From IMG/VR virus record IMGVR_UViG_3300008117_000004, positions 62,001 to 126,000 of that record: DNA of 64,000 bases. The stretch is one strand, 5' to 3'. A program made the position numbers and the translations under genes. Each line of letters begins with the position of its first letter. Position 1 is the first letter of the stretch. This document shows positions 35,157 to 43,492 of this stretch, one piece after another. Origin of the DNA: a virus. The notes under the pieces are model-generated. The model was given only the letters and a program-made list of their open reading frames with translations, searched no databases and was not told the origin of the DNA.

Positions 35157-36679
35157 ATATCATTTTCCAATTCTTTGATCATATCAAGTACTTTTTTAAG
35201 CTCTTCCTTTTTGCTCATCATGATATTTTTATTATATTTTCTATCGGCATATATATCTTCCAACATCTTGAGTGTGGGTGATAACCTTTTCTCGAAAACT
35301 ACACCATTTACACATAACACATGATTATTTAAATCAATTTCTCTACCATTTTCACACATAGTTTTATCTCTACTTGATTGAACACCAACGAAGTTTTCAG
35401 GGGCTATGTAAAACTGACGTTGTGTTGTGGGATAAAGTGAGCTGAAATCATAAGTAACACACCATCTGTTCATTCCGACTACTGGATCTTTAACCCATCC
35501 ACCTGCAATAGTTGATTCACCATCTCCCTTTTCGTCTTTGAAAAGAACTATATTATCCATTTCTCTAAATCGATTTCTTAAAACTCCTTCTGTGATTGCT
35601 AAAGAAGCTAAAGCATTATTCATTTGAGAAACAACATCAACAATTCTAATTCTCGATAATGAAGAGATCGCATAAACAATAGAGATATAGTTTCTTGCTT
35701 CGTGAATTTTTTGTACTAAGACACTATCGACAGCGTTATAATACATAAAAGTTTCAAAATCATCCTCATAAAGTTTTTGTAATGATCCTGTATATTTAAT
35801 TTTATCAACACCAACTAATTTCTGAGAAACAAAGTCTAATGATGATGACTCTTTTACCTTGATTGAAGTATCACAAATTTCATATAATTGCATGTAATCA
35901 AAGATCATTCTATGTGCTGGTACCTCAAAATCAGTTCCCCACATTTTATTCAATCTTTTTAAAGGCGATGATTCATTTGGATTGATTCTATATTCTTTAC
36001 CATTCATCCATTTGGATATTTTTCTAGAACGGTTTACTAAATACAACCAGTCATAGTTCAAGAAGTTCCATCCAGTTAAAAGTGGCATTTTAGGAACCAT
36101 TTTATGAAAGAAAGCATATAACATATCAAACTCATCATCATACTTAACATACTTAAACTTATAATCTGAATTAAATTTCTTAAAGTATTTATTTGTGTTA
36201 GTTCTTATACGTTCTTGCATATCTTCAGGCATATCCTTTAAACCTAATAAGATAATTTTATCGTCATAAACAATTGATATTGAAAGAACTTGAGTAGCTG
36301 CTCCTTCTTGTATAACATTACCTTGCTGATCTTTAATATCAGCAGCTTCAGGAAAACCATCAATAATTTCAGTTTCAATATCTATAAAGTAAATCTTTGG
36401 TAGGTTAAACTCAAACAACTCATCTTGTTCTTCTTTTGGAAGTGCGTCTAAATACTCATAGATTGCGTATCTATCAGGTCTCTCAACTTGAACCAATTTT
36501 ACTGATTTACCATCCCAAGATTTATAAGTTGGATGTTTTTGAGGATCATTCTCCTCACAAGTAACGTATTTAACTGGATTATCCCAGTCATAATATTTAA
36601 GTTTTATATCACCGGTTTTATCTACATAACTACAAACTAATTTCTTCGTATTTGTCAAATATTGTGTTTCAATAAGCAT
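35153..36679 (-). CDS. Family B DNA polymerase, N-terminal portion only
   Basis: The 508-residue protein has the 3'-5' exonuclease motifs YFIDIETEI (Exo I), TGWNFLNYDW (Exo II) and YYNAVDSVLV (Exo III). Polymerase motif A DFSSLYPTTQ follows, with AGGWVKDP before it. The chain stops at MIKELENDI, before motif B (K-x3-NSxYG) and the catalytic DTD motif C. Neither motif is found elsewhere in the window. The partner is probably encoded elsewhere in the genome as a separate chain, or the gene is disabled. T4 gp43 relatives are about 900 residues. Confidence 0.88.
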   Translation of the reverse strand: MLIETQYLTNTKKLVCSYVDKTGDIKLKYYDWDNPVKYVTCEENDPQKHPTYKSWDGKSVKLVQVERPDRYAIYEYLDALPKEEQDELFEFNLPKIYFIDIETEIIDGFPEAADIKDQQGNVIQEGAATQVLSISIVYDDKIILLGLKDMPEDMQERIRTNTNKYFKKFNSDYKFKYVKYDDEFDMLYAFFHKMVPKMPLLTGWNFLNYDWLYLVNRSRKISKWMNGKEYRINPNESSPLKRLNKMWGTDFEVPAHRMIFDYMQLYEICDTSIKVKESSSLDFVSQKLVGVDKIKYTGSLQKLYEDDFETFMYYNAVDSVLVQKIHEARNYISIVYAISSLSRIRIVDVVSQMNNALASLAITEGVLRNRFREMDNIVLFKDEKGDGESTIAGGWVKDPVVGMNRWCVTYDFSSLYPTTQRQFYIAPENFVGVQSSRDKTMCENGREIDLNNHVLCVNGVVFEKRLSPTLKMLEDIYADRKYNKNIMMSKKEELKKVLDMIKELENDI

Positions 36680-36743
36680 TTTATTAAATTATTTTTTACA
36701 TGTGTTATATTCATGATTTACAACATGGTTTAAATTTTTTAAA

Positions 36744-36770
36744 ATAAAAAACCCACACTTTTGGTGTGGG
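36744..36770 (-). terminator. Intrinsic terminator
   Basis: CCCACAC and GTGTGGG pair around TTTTG or a similar loop; a T run follows on the minus strand. It separates 36799-37314 from the polymerase. Confidence 0.75.
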
Positions 36771-36798
36771 AAATTAAACTATGAAAAAAAAAAGAAAA

Positions 36799-37314
36799 TT
36801 AAAAATCGCAATCAAAATAGTCTAAAATTATACCATTTTTCTCTACAACAAATTGCAATTCATCTCTCTTTACTAATTGATATTCGTAATGTCTTCCTAA
36901 TTTAAAGAGTGTTCTGATAAATGGAATGTCTTCACTTTCATTAACAACTTTTTCTTCAACCATTAAACATAAAACTTTTTTATCATCTTCTGAATTGTAA
37001 TTAATTAATTCATCATCGTGATTTCTTTCAAGACCTGTTTTACCATAAGCGAAGAATTGCGTTTTTAATTTTTCACCGGAGGTAGTATATGTTAGAGTAA
37101 CATAATCACCAATTTCTATATTAGGATTTTCATCTTTTAAATAAACTCTAGTCCAAAAATATATTTTTTCAGGAGATATTTCAATTTGAACTTCATCACT
37201 GACATCGTCTGATAATTCATCTGTATCTACATCTGCTAGTTGTTCTTGTATAAACTCATATAATGTTTTACCATCATTAAGCTCGTTCATTGTATATTCT
37301 TTATTTTCTGACAT
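36799..37314 (-). CDS. Acidic protein of unknown function
   Basis: The 171-residue protein has an acidic helical N-terminus (FIQEQLADVDTDELSDD) and a beta-rich C-terminal part containing IGDYVTLTYTTSGEKL. No family is recognised. It lies on the same strand as ThyA, 45 bases downstream of it, and ends at a terminator. Confidence 0.5.
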   Translation of the reverse strand: MSENKEYTMNELNDGKTLYEFIQEQLADVDTDELSDDVSDEVQIEISPEKIYFWTRVYLKDENPNIEIGDYVTLTYTTSGEKLKTQFFAYGKTGLERNHDDELINYNSEDDKKVLCLMVEEKVVNESEDIPFIRTLFKLGRHYEYQLVKRDELQFVVEKNGIILDYFDCDF

Positions 37315-37359
37315 TTTAGAAAAATATTTTTTATTTATATAGGATATAATATAATAAGT

Positions 37360-38190
37360 TTAAACAGCTATTTCTAATTTCTGACTTAACTTTTGAATTC
37401 CCTCAATTCCTTCTATGATAAAGTCATCAACTGTATAATCATAAAAATTATCTTTTTGAACTAATGAAATTTTTGGATTTATATCTAAAGGTTTTCTTTC
37501 TAAAATCTCTTTTACAGAATCCATGTGTCTATCATAAACGTGTAAATTTTGAACTAAATGACAGAACTTACCAACTTTATACCCACAATGACTAGCAACC
37601 ATCATCTGAAGAGCAACATATTGTATCTTATTTATGTATCCAGCCATTACATAGTCATTTGATCTTTGAGTTAAAGTCATATCTAAATAATATTCACCAT
37701 CTACTTTTCTTACAGACCAAAGTGTTTCATAAGCACAAGGATGTAATCCTTTAGTTTCTTTCAAATCAGAATATTGAAACATATTAATAATGTGTCTTCT
37801 ACCAAAAGGGTCATTTTTTAAACCATATAAAAGTTGATTCATCAAATCATATCTATTGATAGTAGCGCCATATCGTTGACCAATTGTTTCATCACCAATA
37901 TTCCATTCTTCCCACCAATTAACTCCTAATTCACGAGCAATCTCTAATGAACTAGTTTGTTTTTGATAAATCCAAAGAACTTCTCTAATTCCAGTTTTGA
38001 TTGCAGTATTTCTTAATGTGGTAATTGGAAACTCACCTTTAGAAAGGTCATATTCTTCAAATACTCCAGTAATGAATTTTGTATGAGCTGGTTTACCATC
38101 TGACCAAACTGGTCTTGGATTTTCATCCCAAGAACCTTCACTTAATATCTTATTAAGATTTTCAATATAATATTTATCTGCTTTGTTCAT
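37360..38190 (-). CDS. thyA: Thymidylate synthase
   Basis: The 276-residue protein is a full-length ThyA. It has the double Arg FGRRHIINMF (R131-R132), catalytic Cys152 in LHPCAYETLW, the dUMP-binding QRSNDYVMAG and, near the end, the conserved HVYDRH. It methylates dUMP to dTMP using methylene-tetrahydrofolate and supplies dTTP for the AT-rich genome. The usual LGxPFN after QRSxD is replaced by MAGYIN, a phage-type variant. Its start lies inside the small gene 38174-38347, so translation is probably coupled. Confidence 0.92.
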   Translation of the reverse strand: MNKADKYYIENLNKILSEGSWDENPRPVWSDGKPAHTKFITGVFEEYDLSKGEFPITTLRNTAIKTGIREVLWIYQKQTSSLEIARELGVNWWEEWNIGDETIGQRYGATINRYDLMNQLLYGLKNDPFGRRHIINMFQYSDLKETKGLHPCAYETLWSVRKVDGEYYLDMTLTQRSNDYVMAGYINKIQYVALQMMVASHCGYKVGKFCHLVQNLHVYDRHMDSVKEILERKPLDINPKISLVQKDNFYDYTVDDFIIEGIEGIQKLSQKLEIAV

Positions 38191-38347
38191 TACCTAACTT
38201 TTCTTTTTTACAATAACAAAATTGTTCAAATAAACCACAATCACCGTGGTATTTACCATATAACTCCTCATTTCTGTTATTAATTCTGATAATTATTTCA
38301 TGTGCTGGATTATTAGGATCCAATCCATCGTTTATATTACTTTTCAT
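38174..38347 (-). CDS. Small Cys/His-containing protein
   Basis: The 57-residue frame begins MKSNINDGLDPNNPAHEIII and has a C-terminal cluster of possible metal ligands, KYHGDCGLFEQFCYCKKEK. It overlaps the ATPase stop upstream and the thyA start downstream by 11 and 17 bases, as expected for a coupled small gene. Function unknown. Confidence 0.5.
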   Translation of the reverse strand: MKSNINDGLDPNNPAHEIIIRINNRNEELYGKYHGDCGLFEQFCYCKKEKLGNEQSR

Positions 38348-38858
38348 CTAATAATTTATTTATTTTTTCATCTCTATTTATAGTTTTAATAAAGTTTGAT
38401 ATCTCATATACATTACCATCCACTGATACAAAAGTTTGATTTAATCCAGGCAGTCGGTGTATTGAAAATAATTTAATTTTCTCTTTAGGGAAACCACCAT
38501 TATTGAAAGTAAGATTAGTAACGGTAAGTATCTTTTTTGTTTTTATATTCAATATTCTCTTAGATATTTCACTACTGAAAAAATCAATATCATCAACTAT
38601 AATATAATCTATTTTATTCTTAATTACCATTTCATCAATCATATCCATAATCATTAAATCTGATTGTAAATTGGATTTTATATTGGAAACTTTTAGGAAA
38701 AGATGTTTTAATTTTTCTACTTTGAATCGTGAATTAGTACCATCAATTTCTAAGAAAATTATATTACTGTTATATAAACATCCAACTATATCTCTTAGTA
38801 GAAAAGTTTTCCCTAAGGAATTACTTCCTATAATTAGGTTTATATCTTTATCAAACAT
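38337..38858 (-). CDS. Small P-loop ATPase (RecA/DnaB-like core)
   Basis: The 173-residue protein has Walker A IIGSNSLGKTFLLRD starting near residue 9 and Walker B DYIIVDDIDFF. A sensor-like ILTVTNLTF follows. It has no N-terminal domain and looks like a minimal helicase/recombinase core. It may be a shortened paralogue of a RecA-fold protein. It overlaps the next small gene by 11 bases. Confidence 0.6.
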   Translation of the reverse strand: MFDKDINLIIGSNSLGKTFLLRDIVGCLYNSNIIFLEIDGTNSRFKVEKLKHLFLKVSNIKSNLQSDLMIMDMIDEMVIKNKIDYIIVDDIDFFSSEISKRILNIKTKKILTVTNLTFNNGGFPKEKIKLFSIHRLPGLNQTFVSVDGNVYEISNFIKTINRDEKINKLLDEK

Positions 38859-38893
38859 ACTATTTTATTTATTATAATGACAAAAGTTTCTAA

Positions 38894-39751
38894 TTAAACT
38901 TCATTGTTTTTAATGGTGGATTTATTATCCATTGATATGAACTTCCATCCTTTATACTCTGTAATTATTCCGTATCTTAATCTTTTTAGATTATAAAAGG
39001 TTATTTCATATTTATCTGCCATATTTTTTAAACCACCTTTATGTATTATAATATTACCATTGTATTCAAAATAGTAAGTTATTAACTCTTCATGTCTTTT
39101 AGTTGTGTTGTATTTATGTTTATTTCTAAATTCAATGGATTGTGTGACTTCTTTTAATTTTTCAGAATTTCTAAGTGACTCAGATAATTTATTTTTATAT
39201 TCATCACTTCTTTTTATACCAGTTAATGCCTTTGATATTTTATCTCTATGTTCTAATGATTTTGGAACACCTATTAAGGATTTTTTTATACATTCCATAT
39301 GTCCATTGGTATTTTTTTTACCATATCTAGGATTTTTCTCACCAGTATTTATAATTCTATAATATTCTCTAGTCTCATCACTTTTTTTATTTTCAATAGC
39401 TTCCTTCCATTTTTCTGATTTTTTAAGTCCAATTTTAACCATATCCGATACGGAGGTTTTTAAATAGTCTTTTGTTAGGTTACATAAATTATCTAAGCCA
39501 ATTTCATCAATTTTTTCATATTCAATTCTATATGCTTCGAGTTCATCATCAGTTTCAAAAATTTTAGTATATTCAATTTTTTGATCTAATTTTAATATTT
39601 CATTTATTTTATTAAAAAGAGCTGAATTATTATTAGATTTGATTCCTTTTATTGCTCTTTGTTCATGAACATACATTCTATTCTTAGTACCCTTACCTAC
39701 ATAAAAAATTATATCATTGTGGCTTAGTGTATAAACATAATACTTTTTCAT
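38894..39751 (-). CDS. GIY-YIG homing endonuclease with NUMOD3 repeats
   Basis: The 285-residue protein opens with YYVYTLSHNDIIFYVGKGTK, a GIY-YIG nuclease core, then a linker. NUMOD3-type segments follow (NPRYGKKNTNGHMECIKKS; GIKRSDEYKNKLSESL), then a C-terminal DNA-binding domain (KNMADKYEITFYNLKRLRYG). It lies between the ATPase and the Fpg-like genes without visibly breaking either. A TATATA element is upstream. Confidence 0.85.
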   Translation of the reverse strand: MKKYYVYTLSHNDIIFYVGKGTKNRMYVHEQRAIKGIKSNNNSALFNKINEILKLDQKIEYTKIFETDDELEAYRIEYEKIDEIGLDNLCNLTKDYLKTSVSDMVKIGLKKSEKWKEAIENKKSDETREYYRIINTGEKNPRYGKKNTNGHMECIKKSLIGVPKSLEHRDKISKALTGIKRSDEYKNKLSESLRNSEKLKEVTQSIEFRNKHKYNTTKRHEELITYYFEYNGNIIIHKGGLKNMADKYEITFYNLKRLRYGIITEYKGWKFISMDNKSTIKNNEV

Positions 39752-39796
39752 AATTCTTAAAGTTATTTTAAGTATATATAAAAAGAATTGTTCATC

Positions 39797-40579
39797 CTAA
39801 GTAATTATCCATTTTTTTTGAATCCATATATTCCTAGTTCCAAATTTTTCTTTATAGCAAGTTTCCTTATTACCATAAAACTTTAGCCATTCATTTATTC
39901 GATTTTCACCAAATGGATTTTGCCAATCTTTTATCTCACCACCACCAAAACTATACGATTCTTCAAAACACCTAATAATCATATCAAAAAGATCTTCTAA
40001 TTCTTTATTATTTAATTGATTTATTGTACGACGAGGATTGTAATCCAATCGACCAATAATCTCAGCTAATAAATAAGCTCCTATTCCATTAAAGTATTTT
40101 TGATTTAATAATGATTCGCCAAGTTGTTTATCAAAAGCTTTACAACCAATATTATCTAAAACCAATTTCTTAAATTTATCCTTTTCTTTTAAAGGATCTG
40201 GACCTCTTTTAACACCACCAAAGCCACCTAATTTATATTTAGGTCCCATATACCCACCATAAAGTAGTAAAGACCAACCATCAGTTGTATCAAGACGCAT
40301 TCTAACAAATTTTGTTTCATTCCATTTATTAGTTGGTACAAACTTCCAATTTCCGGACATTCCCATAAAGACAGAAAAGGAAAAACATGTAACATCATGA
40401 TATAAATAAACTAATAATTCTTTACCATTTGAATTACTATTTACTTTAAAATCTGTAATAAAATTATCTTCTCTTGGTATATTACCTTTTTCTACGTGAA
40501 AAAACTTGTTGAATTTTTTATCAGAAACTTTATCATTTATAAATTCCGACATTATCTTAACTTCTACATATTCTGGCAT
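39797..40579 (-). CDS. Fpg/Nei-type DNA glycosylase
   Basis: The 260-residue protein begins MPEYVEVKI, so Pro2-Glu3 become the catalytic N-terminus after Met removal. It has a helix-two-turn-helix region LLNQKYFNGIGAYLLAEIIG and an aromatic-rich C-terminus. The usual four-Cys zinc finger is absent (one Cys in KETCYKEKFG), as in zinc-less finger variants. It removes oxidised bases and nicks the abasic site. It overlaps nothing and lies downstream of a truncated DUF4326-like gene. Confidence 0.75.
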   Translation of the reverse strand: MPEYVEVKIMSEFINDKVSDKKFNKFFHVEKGNIPREDNFITDFKVNSNSNGKELLVYLYHDVTCFSFSVFMGMSGNWKFVPTNKWNETKFVRMRLDTTDGWSLLLYGGYMGPKYKLGGFGGVKRGPDPLKEKDKFKKLVLDNIGCKAFDKQLGESLLNQKYFNGIGAYLLAEIIGRLDYNPRRTINQLNNKELEDLFDMIIRCFEESYSFGGGEIKDWQNPFGENRINEWLKFYGNKETCYKEKFGTRNIWIQKKWIIT

Positions 40580-40601
40580 AATAGTTCTAATTTAAATTGT
40601 C

Positions 40602-40760
40602 TTAGAACCATTCTATAAAAAGGTCTTGAATAAGTTTGAAACCATTAGGTAATCTACCAATATAAATATCATAAGGTTCTTTTTTAAAATGAACCACTTT
40701 TATTTTATGTTCGTGTTTTGGTTCTGGCTTTTTAAAACTATTGAAAAAATCATCACTCAT
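40602..40760 (-). CDS. Truncated DUF4326-like protein
   Basis: The 52-residue frame contains KVVHFKKEPYDIYIGRLPNG, close to the start of the phage family DUF4326 (VV....EPYDVYIGR..). The rest of that domain is missing, ending DLFIEWF. Its ATG overlaps the stop of the upstream HAD gene (ATGAGTGA). It is probably a short relic or a minimal form. Confidence 0.5.
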   Translation of the reverse strand: MSDDFFNSFKKPEPKHEHKIKVVHFKKEPYDIYIGRLPNGFKLIQDLFIEWF

Positions 40761-41163
40761 GACTTAAAATATTTCTTATTATATCACATTCTTCTTCGGT
40801 TAAACCAATCCAACTTCTACATTTAATAACATTATCAACGTGTGGTTCTATATCAAATACTCTATCATCAATAACAACATAATTATCAACTTTATTTTTT
40901 GATAACCAATCTTTTATTTCTAATCCTCTGTCTTGTTGATCTATATGAGGTGTATAATCAAATATTTCTATATCAATTCCTTGACTAGTAAAAACATTTT
41001 GTAGTTCTTCTTTTGTATGATTTAATCTCCAGGTAGAAGTTATTACTGGTTTAAGATCAAACTCTTTACATAAACGATTATAACAAGCAATCGCCTTTTT
41101 ATCCCACTTCTTTTTCCAATGAGGATTTAGTACACCATCAATATCTGTAAAAATTACAATCAT
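40753..41163 (-). CDS. HAD-fold protein (HAD_SAK_2-like)
   Basis: The 136-residue protein has motif I IFTDIDGVLNPHW, motif II VITSTWRLNHT and motif III/IV-like NYVVIDDRVFDIEP. The STWR motif and small size match the HAD domains associated with RNA-repair ('Swiss army knife') proteins. It may act as a nucleotide or end-processing phosphatase. It overlaps the upstream tagged gene by 4 bases (ATGA). Confidence 0.72.
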   Translation of the reverse strand: MIVIFTDIDGVLNPHWKKKWDKKAIACYNRLCKEFDLKPVITSTWRLNHTKEELQNVFTSQGIDIEIFDYTPHIDQQDRGLEIKDWLSKNKVDNYVVIDDRVFDIEPHVDNVIKCRSWIGLTEEECDIIRNILSHE

Positions 41164-41591
41164 TTTTTCTCTAAAATAAGAAATTCAAAATAACCACTTT
41201 GTCTAATTGACATAGAAAATACGTAACCCATTCTTTCAATAACTCCTTTAATATATTTTATTTTTTCTTGGAAAAGAAAGTATCTATCATCAGGTATTGA
41301 AAATCCAACTCTCGTATCAGTATAAGTAGTAGCAACTTCGGATTCAAAAAGTTCTTCAAATTGAATTAGATAAGCACACACTTGTTCATTCACACCTCTA
41401 TATTTAGAAAAATCCTTTTCTTTAATATCACCTAACCAGTCAAGTTGACCATTTGGTTTTGTATAAAAAAGTGTGTATTTGATATCGTAATTAAATCCAA
41501 TATCAGAAAACTCTGTTAAAATATATTTTAAGTTATCTTCATCATCAAAGATATCATCACTTAAATTTTCGTTAAATTTCTTTATTTTCAT
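41160..41591 (-). CDS. Tagged protein, paralogue of its neighbour
   Basis: The 143-residue protein begins MKIKKFNENLSDD, a clear tag. The following LKYILTEFSDIGFNYDI and FYTKPNGQLDWLG match the neighbour's IKYILIDLIDLGYTTSYD and FMGADGKL. It overlaps both neighbours by 4 bases. No catalytic motif is visible; the pair may be small alpha/beta virion or injected proteins. Confidence 0.6.
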   Translation of the reverse strand: MKIKKFNENLSDDIFDDEDNLKYILTEFSDIGFNYDIKYTLFYTKPNGQLDWLGDIKEKDFSKYRGVNEQVCAYLIQFEELFESEVATTYTDTRVGFSIPDDRYFLFQEKIKYIKGVIERMGYVFSMSIRQSGYFEFLILEKK

Positions 41592-42517
41592 GCTAATTTA
41601 AAATCAACTTTTATTTTATCTTCCAAACCGATCCAAATATCACGTTTTTTAAAAAATCCACTTTTGATACTTGTTTTATATTCATTAAATGATGATTCAT
41701 ATCCTAAGTTTATAAACTCAATCTTATCACCATTTTTATAATAATAGATTATAGCATTTCTGATATATTGTTGAGTTTTGATATCTTCTAATCTTTTATT
41801 CTTTAAACTCTCAAATTCAAATTTTATATTATACTTTAATTCAAGATTTTTAATAAAGTTCATAAGTGTTTTTTTTATTATATCAATAGACTCTTCTTCA
41901 TTTGAAACATAATCTAAATCCTTTTCCTTCTCTCTAGTTATTATATTTAATAATTCTTCCGACTTTGATTTTCGATCATTGAGATTTAATGAAATTTTAG
42001 AAAATCCATTTTCTGAGTTTGATAATTCCATAGAATAATCATCATCACTTACAAATGAGTTAATAAGTATTTCTTTTAAGTCATTTATATTGAATTTCAA
42101 TTTAGTATCATCCTTCTCAATAGGAAATTCAAATACATAAGTTATATCCCAACTACCACCACCAAACATATAATAAATATCACATTTATCATCAAAAGTA
42201 CTAATGATGTGATTAGTTGTATTAGTTAAAGAACTAAGTAATTTTGTATTTGTATATTTAGTTCTTTGAACATTTATATTACTCGGCGCCTTTAATTTTA
42301 AAATTAATCTTGGTTTAACCTCACTACTATTCTTATTTACTCTTAGTTTACCATCAGCTCCCATAAACGCTATATCATAGGATGTTGTATATCCTAAATC
42401 GATAAGATCTATTAAAATATATTTAATTTCCTCATCATCAGTTTCTAATACATTTAGATAATACTCTATATAATCAGAAACACTTTCAAATAATTTATAC
42501 TTTTTTATATACTTCAT
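41588..42517 (-). CDS. Tagged protein of unknown function
   Basis: The 309-residue protein begins MKYIKKYKLFESVSDY (tag). Its N-terminal domain is related to the next gene (see 41160-41591). The rest is alpha/beta, with KYNIKFEFESLKNKRLEDIK and YYYKNGDKIEFINLGYES. TTAATATATA lies 4 bases before the start. It leads a run of overlapping genes (42517 to 40602). Confidence 0.6.
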   Translation of the reverse strand: MKYIKKYKLFESVSDYIEYYLNVLETDDEEIKYILIDLIDLGYTTSYDIAFMGADGKLRVNKNSSEVKPRLILKLKAPSNINVQRTKYTNTKLLSSLTNTTNHIISTFDDKCDIYYMFGGGSWDITYVFEFPIEKDDTKLKFNINDLKEILINSFVSDDDYSMELSNSENGFSKISLNLNDRKSKSEELLNIITREKEKDLDYVSNEEESIDIIKKTLMNFIKNLELKYNIKFEFESLKNKRLEDIKTQQYIRNAIIYYYKNGDKIEFINLGYESSFNEYKTSIKSGFFKKRDIWIGLEDKIKVDFKLA

Positions 42518-42521
42518 TTAG

Positions 42522-42531
42522 TATATATTAA
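42522..42531 (-). promoter_or_regulatory. TTAATATATA promoter-like element
   Basis: It lies 4 bases before the ATG at 42517 on the minus strand, in the short-spacing class. Confidence 0.5.
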
Positions 42532-42533
42532 AA

Positions 42534-43010
42534 TTATAAATCAAACCTTATACATTGATCAGTAATATATTTAGAGTGTTCTAATTGTAAGTGTGTTGCC
42601 AAACCAATTGTAATGTGTAGACCAAAATAAGGCTTAGGATCTAATCCCATAACAGTTCTTATATTATGAGCATCATCACAATAAGCTTTTAACCACCAGT
42701 GACCTTTTTTATTAGATCTTATATCAGATGGATCGTATTGTATTTTTATTTCTTTACCATGAAATAACTCTCTACTCATCATATACAATTCATCATCAAC
42801 AATATCATTGATAATTGTTAAGTGTGTTCCTCGAATTGGTTTATTTAATACTAAATTAAATCTTTTTTTTAAGAACCAAGAATAATAAGCATAGGTATCA
42901 TCATTATTTTGAAATCTAACCATAGCAACTTTTTTCCATGAGGATTGCTTATCGTGTTTTTTAGTCACGTTTACAGGATCAAATTCTATTTTACCAATTA
43001 TTTCAAACAT
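42534..43010 (-). CDS. 2H phosphoesterase, candidate anti-CBASS Acb1-like nuclease
   Basis: The 158-residue protein has the two H-x-T motifs of the 2H phosphoesterase fold: H63-L-T65 in GTHLTII and H132-I-T134 in GLHITIG, 69 residues apart. T4 Acb1 (gene 57B) is a 2H enzyme of similar size. As I recall, its catalytic histidines (44 and 113) are also 69 apart. Acb1 degrades the cyclic oligonucleotides made by CBASS immunity. An RNA-end-processing 2H enzyme is the alternative. It lies near other small accessory genes. Confidence 0.62.
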   Translation of the reverse strand: MFEIIGKIEFDPVNVTKKHDKQSSWKKVAMVRFQNNDDTYAYYSWFLKKRFNLVLNKPIRGTHLTIINDIVDDELYMMSRELFHGKEIKIQYDPSDIRSNKKGHWWLKAYCDDAHNIRTVMGLDPKPYFGLHITIGLATHLQLEHSKYITDQCIRFDL

Positions 43011-43102
43011 AATTACAAATATAATAAATTATTCCATTGTAAGCTTTGTTCTATATAAAGTAAATAAAGAAAATACTAAAGAACATAAATTCAAAGTCTT
43101 TG

Positions 43103-43492
43103 TCATGAAATTAATTTGAAAAAATAAGAGAGAAAAACGTCAATTAAAATACAAAAAGCAATATAACCTAAAAAGTAAAAAATTAATTTTTTATTGAATT
43201 TATCACTCAAAGCAAATTTCTTAAACTTAATCTTATCAAATTTAAATTTATTTACGAGGTTATCTAATTTCTGGTCTCTCTCACAACTTTTACATAATTT
43301 GAAGTTATTTGTGTTTGAAATATCTTCTATTGTATTCCTTTGATGTCCAGTTTCGGATTTACAGTTATAGCATTTAACACCAGTAGATAAATCATATAAA
43401 ATTGATTTACCTTTTTTAATCATATAAAAGTTATATGAAAAAATAGCCAAGACTCCAAGTAATTGGAATAAGCTTATTGTAATTGTTATCAT
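43103..43492 (-). CDS. Small membrane protein with zinc ribbon
   Basis: The 129-residue protein has an N-terminal hydrophobic segment (LFQLLGVLAIFSYNFYMI), two CxxC pairs (CYNCKS and CKSCER) forming a likely zinc ribbon in the middle, a basic stretch and a C-terminal hydrophobic segment (LIFYFLGYIAFCILIDVF). It is probably an inner-membrane protein. It overlaps the next gene upstream by 4 bases. Confidence 0.55.
   Translation of the reverse strand: MITITISLFQLLGVLAIFSYNFYMIKKGKSILYDLSTGVKCYNCKSETGHQRNTIEDISNTNNFKLCKSCERDQKLDNLVNKFKFDKIKFKKFALSDKFNKKLIFYFLGYIAFCILIDVFLSYFFKLIS

Noticed and set aside
35120-35160. A split intein at the end of PolB
   Set aside because: There is no block A cysteine or serine start and no C-intein with HN before a nucleophile in the downstream gene.
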